Assembly: GCA_036557785.1 (NCBI GenBank)
Contig: DATBGZ010000039.1
Coordinates: 1-38,395, forward strand
Direction of reading: 5' to 3'
Origin: DATBGZ01 sp036557785
GTDB taxonomy: Bacteria > Actinomycetota > Actinomycetes > Mycobacteriales > Micromonosporaceae
Length of the DNA stretch: 38,395 nt
Made by a program: the position numbers and the translations under genes
Notes under the pieces: model-generated
Databases searched by the model: none
Told to the model about the DNA's origin: nothing
Seen by the model: only the letters and a program-made list of their open reading frames with translations
Shown here: positions 29,569-36,407 of the stretch, piece after piece
Position numbering within the stretch: the first letter of the stretch is position 1
How the letters are laid out: each line of letters starts with the position of its first letter

Positions 29569-30690
29569 TCAGCCCCAGACCTCCGCGGCCGTCTCGGCGA
29601 CGAGGCGGAGCTTGGCGATCTGCTCATCCCTCGTGATGGCGTTTCCCTCCACTGTGGACGAGAACCCGCACTGGGGGGAGAGGCAGATCTGATCCAGCGG
29701 CACGTACGCGGCCGCCTCGTCGATGCGCCGCTTGAGCGTGTCCTTGGACTCCAGCTCGCCGCGCTTGGTGGTGACGAGACCGAGCACGACCATCTTGCCG
29801 GGTGGGACGAACCGCAGCGGCGCGAAGCCGCCGGAGCGCTCGTCGTCGTACTCCAGGAAGAACCCGTCCACCGCCAACTCGCTGAACAGCGCCTCGGCCA
29901 CGAAGTCGTAGGAACCCGACGCTGCCCAGGAGGAGCGGAAGTTGCCGCGGCACATGTGCGTGGTGACGGTCAGGCCCTCGGGCCGGCCGTCGAGTGCGGC
30001 GTTGATCTGCTTGATGTAGCGCAGGTGCTGCCGGTCGGCGTCGTCGCCGCGCGCTTCCAGTTCGGCGCGCTGGGCCGGGTCGTTGAGATAGGCCAGGCTG
30101 GTGTCGTCCAACTGCAGGTAGGTGCAGCCCAGAGCCGCGATGCCGCGGACCTGCTCGGCATAGGCGGCGGACAGGTCGGCCCAGAACTGATCGTCCTGCG
30201 GGTATATGGACCGATCGATGGCAGCCGGGCCGCCGCGGTAGTGCACCATCGAGGGTGACGGGATGGTCAGCTTCGCGGTGACGCCCGATCCGACCATCGA
30301 GCGCAGGTAGACGAAGTCGTCACCGAAGATGGTCCGGTTGAGCCGGATCGGGGCATTGATCTGCAGCGCCGCGCTGGTGAACTCGACATCACCCGCCTCG
30401 TTGCGCATCCGTACCCGGATCCGGCCGTCCCCCTGGGTGACGCCACCAAGCGCATAGATGAAGTCCATGTGCCACGAGGTCCGGCGGAACTCGCCGTCGG
30501 TCGCCGACTGCAGCCCGACATCGGCCTGCATCGCCACCGCCTCGCGGATCGCGTCGTCCTCAACCGAGCGCAACTCCTCGGGGGAGAGGCGGCCTGCGGC
30601 GGCGTCCTCGCGGGCCTGCAGCAGTCGCTGCGGTCGCAGCAGGCTTCCGACGTGGTCGGCCCGGAAGGGCGGGGTCGTGCGGGGTGCCAT
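29569..30690 (-). CDS. MetE-like cobalamin-independent methionine synthase C-terminal-type protein (YxjG family)
   Basis: A 373-residue single-barrel protein related to the C-terminal catalytic domain of MetE. The zinc ligands are visible: H245 and C247 (TTHMCRGN), E280 (FFLEYDDE) and C341 (LSPQCGFSS). The N-terminus (PPFRADHVGSLLRP) is typical of the short YxjG/YxjH subgroup. MetE proper has about 750 residues with two barrels; this subgroup has only one. Such proteins may use other methyl donors, or methylate homocysteine or related thiols; the real reaction is unknown. The ATG at 30690 has AAGGAGCG upstream. It stands alone and diverges from the cellulase gene. Confidence 0.9.
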   Translation of the reverse strand: MAPRTTPPFRADHVGSLLRPQRLLQAREDAAAGRLSPEELRSVEDDAIREAVAMQADVGLQSATDGEFRRTSWHMDFIYALGGVTQGDGRIRVRMRNEAGDVEFTSAALQINAPIRLNRTIFGDDFVYLRSMVGSGVTAKLTIPSPSMVHYRGGPAAIDRSIYPQDDQFWADLSAAYAEQVRGIAALGCTYLQLDDTSLAYLNDPAQRAELEARGDDADRQHLRYIKQINAALDGRPEGLTVTTHMCRGNFRSSWAASGSYDFVAEALFSELAVDGFFLEYDDERSGGFAPLRFVPPGKMVVLGLVTTKRGELESKDTLKRRIDEAAAYVPLDQICLSPQCGFSSTVEGNAITRDEQIAKLRLVAETAAEVWG

Positions 30691-30791
30691 CTGCGCTCCT
30701 TGTGCGTGGTCACCGGGGAGGCCCAACGTATGACCGCAGCCCACCGCCGTCAACCTGCCCGCCACCCGCCGCCCTCCCTCCCCGCGTCGCC

Positions 30792-30869
30792 CCCCTTCCC
30801 GCGATCTTGGGCATATCGTCGCGATCGGAGATCAACTCATGACGATAACCCCAAGATCGCGGGAAGGGG
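30792..30869. repeat. 78-nt REP-like palindromic element
   Basis: Perfect 20-nt complementary arms (30792-30811 and 30850-30869, core CCCGCGATCTTGGG) enclose a 2x2 internal loop, a second 7-bp stem TATCGTC/GACGATA (30814-30820, 30841-30847) and a 20-nt terminal loop. The element would fold into one long hairpin. It lies between the MetE-like gene and the cellulase promoter, and could terminate transcription from upstream or be a dispersed genomic repeat of the REP/MITE kind. No coding potential is credible across it. Confidence 0.8.
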
Positions 30870-30890
30870 TTGCGGGGAGGCCCGGGTGTC

Positions 30891-30919
30891 TTGTCGTGGA
30901 AGCGCTCCCATGCCAGAAT
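30891..30919 (+). promoter_or_regulatory. Cellulase promoter with a CebR-type box in the spacer
   Basis: TTGTCG (30891-30896) and CAGAAT (30914-30919) are 17 nt apart and could be the -35 and -10. The spacer holds TGGAAGCGCTCCCA (30897-30910), which differs at one base from the Streptomyces CebR operator TGGGAGCGCTCCCA. CebR is the cello-oligosaccharide-responsive repressor of cellulase genes, and the gene downstream is a cellulase. The remaining 157 nt up to the gene start are an untranslated leader with no clear structure. Confidence 0.75.
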
Positions 30920-31076
30920 GGCAACCACCGGCCCACAACTCATGTCCCTGTTCCGCGCCGCCGATTCGTCGTTGACCGTCCCAGCTCACGGCGCGGGCAT
31001 GGGGGCCGAATCCCGCTGCGCAAGCGTCCTGACACCCTTGCCGCCTGGGATCCGTCTGTCCAAAGGAGATCCGTAC

Positions 31077-32705
31077 ATGCGCCTACGTAATCTCAGCCGG
31101 CATCAACGAACGGTGGCCCTGACAGCGGCCGGGGGCCTCGTCGCCGCCGTCCTGGTCGCGATCACGATCAGCCCTGGCCGCGCGGTCGCGGCCGGAACCG
31201 GCACCGGCTACCTGCACACGAGCGGCAACAAGATTGTCGATGCGGCCGGAACGACCGTACGCCTGACCGGCCTGAACTGGTTCGGCATGGAGACCGACAA
31301 CCACACGTTCCACGGGCTCTGGGCCAACGCCCCGGCGACGTGGCGTGGCCAGATCGACCGGATGGCGTCGCTGGGCTTCAACACGTTGCGCGTGCCCTAC
31401 GCCGGCGACGCGCTACGGCCCGGCGCTCAAGCGACGAGCGTCAACACGTACACCAACCCGGATCTGGTCGGCCTGTCGCCCCTGCAGATCCTGGACGACG
31501 TCATCAGCTACGCCGGCAGCAAGGGCATGCGGGTCATCCTGGACCGGCACCGGCCGACCGCCGCGGGCCAGACGCCGCTGTGGTACACCTCGAGCGTCTC
31601 CGAGGCGAGCATCATCGCCGACTGGCAGATGCTGGCCCAGCGGTACGCCAACAACACCACCGTCATCGGGGCGGACCTGTTCAACGAGCCGCACGCCGAC
31701 GGGACCGACCCCAACGCCACCGGCGCCTGTTGGGGCTGCGGCGACCAGTCGCGTGACTGGCGGCTGGCGGCGCAGCGCATCGGCAACGCGATCCTGCAGA
31801 CCAACTCCAACTGGCTCATCTTCGTCGAGGGCGTCAGTTGCATCTCCGGCGGCAACGCCAACGTGTGGGACAACATCCCCGATCCGTGGCAGAACTGCGA
31901 CTGGTGGGGTGGCAACCTGTCCCAGGCCATCGCGCAACCGGTGCAGCTCAACGTGGCCAACCGTGTGGTCTACGCGCCGCACGACTACGGGATCTCGGTG
32001 TACGACCGGCAGACGTGGTTCAACGACCCGAACTTCCCGAACAACCTGCCGGGCGTGTGGGACACGTTCTGGGGCAACATCGTCAAGCAGAACGTGGCCC
32101 CGGTCATGCTGGGCGAGTTCGGCAGTACGCTGGCCAACCCGCTGGATGTGCAGTGGATGACCACGTTGGTGCAGTACCTGACCTCGAACGGGATGTCGTT
32201 CACGTACTGGTCGTGGAACCCGAACTCCGGCGATACCGGAGGCATCGCGCTGGACGACTGGTACTCCATCAATCAGCAGAAGTACACCATCCTGCAGCCA
32301 TCCCTGGTCCCGCCGGTCGGCGGCGGTACGCAGACCACCACGTCGACGCCCCCACCCACGACACCCCCACCCACGACACCCCCACCCACGACGCCACCAC
32401 CACCGAGCGGTGGCTGCTCGGCGACGTACACGATCGTGAATCAGTACCCGGGCGGCTTCCAGGCCGAGATCACGGTACGTGCCGGCACGACGGCGATCTC
32501 GAGTTGGCGAGTCGGCTGGACATTCGCGAATGGACAGACGGTCGCCCAGCTGTGGAACGGCAACCTGACCAGCAATCTCCCCTCGGTCACCGTGACGAAC
32601 ATGTCGTACAACGGAGCACTGCCGGCCAACGGTACGACGACGTTCGGATTCATCGGTACGTGGAACAACTCCACTAACACGGTACCGGCGCTGTCCTGCA
32701 CGTAG
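31077..32705 (+). CDS. Secreted GH5 endoglucanase with PT-linker and CBM2
   Basis: A 542-residue extracellular cellulase. A Sec signal peptide ends at about residue 39 (RAVAAG). The glycoside hydrolase family 5 domain (about 42-410) has ILDRHRP, the acid/base Glu204 in LFNEPH and the nucleophile Glu347 in MLGEFGS, so it should be active on beta-1,4-glucans. A flexible linker of repeated TPPPT units (about 420-440, encoded by near-identical 15-bp repeats) joins a family 2 cellulose-binding module (about 445-542) with the conserved surface Trp residues (SSWRVGW, LWNGNL, GTWNN) and its Cys pair. The ATG has AAAGGAGAT upstream. Expression is probably repressed by CebR until cellulose fragments appear. 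Confidence 0.95.
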   Translation: MRLRNLSRHQRTVALTAAGGLVAAVLVAITISPGRAVAAGTGTGYLHTSGNKIVDAAGTTVRLTGLNWFGMETDNHTFHGLWANAPATWRGQIDRMASLGFNTLRVPYAGDALRPGAQATSVNTYTNPDLVGLSPLQILDDVISYAGSKGMRVILDRHRPTAAGQTPLWYTSSVSEASIIADWQMLAQRYANNTTVIGADLFNEPHADGTDPNATGACWGCGDQSRDWRLAAQRIGNAILQTNSNWLIFVEGVSCISGGNANVWDNIPDPWQNCDWWGGNLSQAIAQPVQLNVANRVVYAPHDYGISVYDRQTWFNDPNFPNNLPGVWDTFWGNIVKQNVAPVMLGEFGSTLANPLDVQWMTTLVQYLTSNGMSFTYWSWNPNSGDTGGIALDDWYSINQQKYTILQPSLVPPVGGGTQTTTSTPPPTTPPPTTPPPTTPPPPSGGCSATYTIVNQYPGGFQAEITVRAGTTAISSWRVGWTFANGQTVAQLWNGNLTSNLPSVTVTNMSYNGALPANGTTTFGFIGTWNNSTNTVPALSCT

Positions 32706-32711
32706 GCCCGC

Positions 32712-32726
32712 GCCAGCACGCCTGGC
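32712..32726 (+). terminator. Weak hairpin after the cellulase gene
   Basis: GCCAG-CACGC-CTGGC begins 7 nt after the stop codon. The 5-bp stem is short and has no T-run, so it is only a possible terminator. Confidence 0.3.
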
Positions 32727-32885
32727 ATCCGTCCCTGTTCGTTCGGGGGCGGGTGCCGGGCCAGGGAGAACGCCTGCGGTCGCAACGTTCGCGTCGCGTT
32801 CATGCCGGTGTGTCCCAGCGGGGTGGCGCGTCGTATTCCCGGGTGGTATACCCGAGGCGCATACGAGCCACCCCGAGGGAGTTGC

Positions 32886-33797
32886 ATGCAGGGCGAAATC
32901 GTCGTCTCTGGACTGACCAAGGTCTATCCGAAGAACCTCAGGGCGGTGGACGATCTCTCGTTCACTGTCCAGCCCGGCCGGGTGACCGGCTTCCTGGGGC
33001 CCAACGGCTCGGGCAAGACCACCACGCTGCGCATGGTGCTCAACCTGGTCAGGCCCACGGCGGGCACGGCAACCATCGACGGCCGTCGGTACGTAGACCT
33101 GCCGAACCCGCTCGGCGCGGTCGGCGCGGTACTCGAGGCATCCAGCGCCCACCGAGGCCGCACCGGGTACGACCACCTACGCGTCGTCTGCGCGGTCAAC
33201 GGGTACGCGAGGCGCCGCGCCGACGAGGTGCTCGACCTGGTCGGCCTGCAGCCGGCCGGGCGCCGCAAGGTTCGCGGCTATTCGCTCGGCATGCGCCAGC
33301 GGCTGGGCATCGCCACCGCGATGCTGGGCAGCCCGCATGTGCTCATCCTCGACGAGCCCGCCAACGGGCTGGACCCCGAGGGCATCCGCTGGCTGCGGGA
33401 GTTCCTGCGCGCCTACGCCGCACAGGGGCACACCGTGTTCGTCTCCAGCCACCTGCTCGGCGAGATGGAGCAGCTCGCTGACGATGTGGTGATCATCGCG
33501 AACGGGAAGCTGCTCGCGACCGGCCGACTCGAGGACGTGATCGGCGGGCTGGCGACGACAGCGACGGTCCGGGTCCGTACGGCGAACGTGGATGCCCTGT
33601 CCGCGGAGCTGGCCCGTGCGGGAGCAATGGTCAACTCGAACGGTGGCGGCGTGCTGCTGGTCACCGGCGTGGACGCGGCCACCGTCTGGCGTTCGTCTGT
33701 GGCCGCGCAGGCCGAGCTGCACGAGTTGGTCGAGGAACGCCCGGACCTGGAGCGCGTCTTCCTCGAGCTCACCGAGGGAAAGGCGGGCATCCGTTGA
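32886..33797 (+). CDS. ABC-2 exporter ATPase (CcmA/bacitracin-type)
   Basis: A 303-residue ABC ATPase with Walker A GPNGSGKTT (38-46), signature region YSLGMRQRLGIA, Walker B VLILDEPANGLDPEG and switch His in SSHLLGEME. The C-terminal about 80 residues form the accessory domain common in this group. It is translationally coupled to the following permease by a TTGA overlap. The start is the ATG at 32886 with GAGGGAG upstream. In the 180 bp before it, a TATACC -10 (32847-32852) lies inside GGTATACC, and nested repeats TCGTAT/ATACGA (32831-32836, 32861-32866) and CGGGT/ACCCG suggest an operator. Related exporters act in antibiotic or bacteriocin self-protection; the substrate is unknown. Confidence 0.92.
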   Translation: MQGEIVVSGLTKVYPKNLRAVDDLSFTVQPGRVTGFLGPNGSGKTTTLRMVLNLVRPTAGTATIDGRRYVDLPNPLGAVGAVLEASSAHRGRTGYDHLRVVCAVNGYARRRADEVLDLVGLQPAGRRKVRGYSLGMRQRLGIATAMLGSPHVLILDEPANGLDPEGIRWLREFLRAYAAQGHTVFVSSHLLGEMEQLADDVVIIANGKLLATGRLEDVIGGLATTATVRVRTANVDALSAELARAGAMVNSNGGGVLLVTGVDAATVWRSSVAAQAELHELVEERPDLERVFLELTEGKAGIR

Positions 33798-34786
33798 CCG
33801 TCGTCGCTGAACACCCGGGCCTGCGCGGGTCCGCGGAGGTGGACGGCACAGTGCCCGGCCCCACCTTCGGACGGCTGATCCGGGGCGAGCTGCTCAAGGT
33901 ACGCACGACCAATCTGTGGTGGATCCTCGCGCTGTGCGCCGTGGTGGCCACGGGCCTGGCCCTGCTTGTCAACGGGCTCATCGCGCATACCGAGCTGGCC
34001 GACTACGCGCACCCCAACGTCGGCGGCGACTTCGCGCCGGACCGGCCACCCTCGCCGGACGACCTCGCCCGAGCGGAGGCCCAGTACCGCGCGGACCACC
34101 CGCTGGCCCCGATCCTGGTCCGCAGCGCGGCGAACATCTTCACCTCGGGCCAGTTCTTCGGGCTGCTGATCGTCATGCTGCTCGGCGCGATCATCGTGAC
34201 CGGGGAGTATCACAACCAGACCGCCACCACCACGTTCCTCGCCGCGCCGCGACGGACCCTGGTGATCCTCGCCAAGGTGGCCGCGGCCGCGATCCTCGCC
34301 GCCATCGCCTGGTTCGTGACGACGGTGCTCGACCTCGCCCTCGGTTCGACGTTCTTCGCGGTCGAGGGGTACTCGAACAGCCTCGGTGTGTGGGACGTCC
34401 AGCGGGCCATCGGCATGAACCTGCCGGCGTACGCCCTCTGGGCGCTGCTGGGTATGGGGTTGGGCGCGCTCATCCGCAACCAGATCGCCACCACGCTCGT
34501 CGGCGCGGGTCTCTACCTCATCGGCGGGCAGGTCGTTCAGTTGGCATTCATCGCGGTCTACAGTTTCTGGATCAAGGAGGCGTGGGTCCTCCAGTCGATG
34601 GTCGCGTTGCCGGCCGTCGCCTCCTCGGTGATGATCTCCCCACAGCGGGTTCAGTTGTGGAGCACCGACAACGGCACGATGATCTATGCACCGCCGTGGT
34701 GGGTCGGTGGCCTCGTCATGGTCGGCTACGGCATCATCGCCACGGCCGTCGGCACGCTCTTCGTCCGGCGGCGCGACATCAGCTGA
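33794..34786 (+). CDS. ABC-2 exporter permease
   Basis: A 330-residue membrane protein: a cytoplasmic N-terminus (FGRLIRGELLKVRTTNLWW), a first helix, a long extracytoplasmic loop (about 60-110, rich in Asp/Pro), then helices including FGLLIVMLLGAIIVTGEYHN with the ABC-2 hallmark TGEYHNQT(A)TTTFLAAP. It ends VRRRDIS. The start is a TTG whose TTGA overlaps the stop of the ATPase gene, so the two are made together. Its 3' end overlaps the convergent regulator gene by 8 bp. Confidence 0.9.
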   Translation: MTVVAEHPGLRGSAEVDGTVPGPTFGRLIRGELLKVRTTNLWWILALCAVVATGLALLVNGLIAHTELADYAHPNVGGDFAPDRPPSPDDLARAEAQYRADHPLAPILVRSAANIFTSGQFFGLLIVMLLGAIIVTGEYHNQTATTTFLAAPRRTLVILAKVAAAAILAAIAWFVTTVLDLALGSTFFAVEGYSNSLGVWDVQRAIGMNLPAYALWALLGMGLGALIRNQIATTLVGAGLYLIGGQVVQLAFIAVYSFWIKEAWVLQSMVALPAVASSVMISPQRVQLWSTDNGTMIYAPPWWVGGLVMVGYGIIATAVGTLFVRRRDIS

Positions 34787-36203
34787 CCGCGGTCGTGGCA
34801 GCGAGGCGCCAGAGCCGGGCCCGGGTGGCGCCGAGGCTCTCCGCCACCAGCACGCGCACCAACGGGAAGCGGAACTGGAACCCGGCCCGCGTCTCGGCCA
34901 CCAGACCGTGACGGCGCGAGGTGTCGAGCGCGTCGAGCAGCTCGTCCAGCGGGAGCCCGCCGGCCGCGAGGTGCTCGATCGCCACGGCTCGGCCGAAGGC
35001 CGCCATCTGGCGCAGCAACGCCGGCGCGGGCTCCGGCAGCGACGCGACCTGCTGGATGACGGCCAGGCGCAGGCTCGCCGGCACCCCGTCGCCGCGGGCG
35101 GCGCTCGGCTCGGCGACCGCGGCTCGGGTCAGCTCGACGAGGAACAGCGGCAGGCCACCGGCGAGCCGCAGGATGCGACGGCGACGTTCATGACCCGGCT
35201 CGCCGGCGCCGGGCAGCGACGCCGCGACCGCTGCCGCCACCGCGCTCACGAGCTGTGCTGACTCCACAGTGGACAGGGGATCGAGCCGCAGCCGGCCCAG
35301 GTGACCGAGCCTGGCCAGGTCGGCGACGCAGGCGGCGAGGCGGCCCGCGCGGGCCACGTGCCCGACCCGAGCCGCCACCGCGACGCGCACCCGACCCTTG
35401 CCCTCGCGGATGATGTGGGCCAACAGATCAGCCGCGTCGTCGCCACACCAGTGCAGATCGTCCAGCACCAGCAACACCCGGCCCGCACCGGCGAGGTTCG
35501 CCAGCAGCCGGCTCACCGCGGTGAAGATCAGCCGCCGTTCCTGCCCCTGCGCGCCGGCCAAGGTCTGGGCGGCCGACCCGCGACTGGCCGACCCGGCCTC
35601 GACCAGGTCGGCGACCTCGGGAAGCAGCAGGTGCATGCCGTGACATCCGGCCAGGTCACGGGCGATGGAGGGGCCGCGACGCAGCGCGTAGTCCGCGATG
35701 GCGTCGACGATCGGCGCGTACGGGTCCGCACCTCGCCGGCAGGTCGCGGCGAGCACCGGCACCTGCGCCGCGGTCCCCAGCGCCATCGCCTCGGTGAGCA
35801 GTCGCGACTTGCCCATGCCCGGCTCGCCATCGATCACGACCAGCGCAGGTCCGACGCCGGCCACGAGGTCGCGCAGCGCCGCCATCTCGACGCCCCGCCC
35901 CACGAGCCCGGTCACGGCCGGGTGGCTCAGCGCCTCCGGCGGCGGCACCGTGCCCGACCGGCGCCGCCGGTCACCGAGCTCCAGCAGGCTCGCCCGCTGC
36001 GCCTCCGAGAGGCCCAGGGCGTCGGCGAGGCGGCCGAGGCTGAACGGGCGGGGGCAACGGGCACCGCACTCGATGCTCGAGATCGCGCGGACGGAGAGCC
36101 CGGATGCCTCGGCCAACTGCTCCTGGGTGAGCCGCGCGGAGCGGCGGGCCTGCGCGATCAGCATGCCGACGGTGATCCCGCCACCACCCGCAGTGCTGGT
36201 CAT
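34779..36203 (-). CDS. XRE-type HTH regulator with AAA/STAND ATPase domain
   Basis: A 474-residue protein. Residues 14-70 are a Cro/CI-type HTH (LIAQARRSARLTQEQLAEAS, then GLSVRAISSIECG). A Pro-containing linker leads to an AAA_16-like ATPase: VGRGVEMAALRDL, Walker A GEPGMGKS (126-133), Walker B LLVLDDLHW and a HIIREG sensor region. The helical region that follows ends at QFRFPLVRVLVAESLG without the TPR tail or LuxR domain of the large LAL regulators. I infer a ligand-gated transcription factor. It is convergent with the ABC exporter and divergent from the protease gene, either of which it might control. The start at 36203 has no clear ribosome site; an in-frame ATG at residue 14 is an alternative. 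Confidence 0.87.
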   Translation of the reverse strand: MTSTAGGGGITVGMLIAQARRSARLTQEQLAEASGLSVRAISSIECGARCPRPFSLGRLADALGLSEAQRASLLELGDRRRRSGTVPPPEALSHPAVTGLVGRGVEMAALRDLVAGVGPALVVIDGEPGMGKSRLLTEAMALGTAAQVPVLAATCRRGADPYAPIVDAIADYALRRGPSIARDLAGCHGMHLLLPEVADLVEAGSASRGSAAQTLAGAQGQERRLIFTAVSRLLANLAGAGRVLLVLDDLHWCGDDAADLLAHIIREGKGRVRVAVAARVGHVARAGRLAACVADLARLGHLGRLRLDPLSTVESAQLVSAVAAAVAASLPGAGEPGHERRRRILRLAGGLPLFLVELTRAAVAEPSAARGDGVPASLRLAVIQQVASLPEPAPALLRQMAAFGRAVAIEHLAAGGLPLDELLDALDTSRRHGLVAETRAGFQFRFPLVRVLVAESLGATRARLWRLAATTAVS

Positions 36204-36360
36204 GGCTCATTCTGGCACCCCGGCCCGCAACGGGATAGGCGACCGATGCTCACATAAGGATGCCGTGATTTGTCCCGTCGGGATAGTACGAACGTCCGGT
36301 CGCTGTGTGGGTTGTGCGTGGCGTTTGCGAGTCAGACGTGTGAATTTATCTGCTGACAGG

Positions 36361-36379
36361 GCCCGGCCACGAACCGGGC
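36361..36379 (+). promoter_or_regulatory. Leader hairpin before the S53 protease gene
   Basis: GCCCGG (36361-36366) and CCGGGC (36374-36379) form a 6-bp stem with a 7-nt loop, 28 nt upstream of the start and close to the ribosome site at about 36398-36402. It may influence mRNA stability or translation. AT-richer sequence just upstream (GAATTTATC, 36342-36350) is the best place for a -10. Confidence 0.35.
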
Positions 36380-36407
36380 TGAACGCCTACCTCCCCCTGG
36401 AGGCACA

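Noticed and set aside
30710..30943. Small open frames on both strands across the cellulase upstream region
   Set aside because: They are produced by the long palindrome at 30792-30869 and mirror each other (PRSWGYRHE / RSWAYRRD). There is no ribosome site.
32330..32405. Short repeats (ACGACACCCCCACCC-type) that resemble an array
   Set aside because: They are in frame and encode the TPPPT linker of the cellulase; not a CRISPR array or regulatory repeat.
31413..33176. A 587-residue open frame on the minus strand
   Set aside because: It runs antisense across the cellulase and the start of the next ABC gene; both have strong motif evidence.
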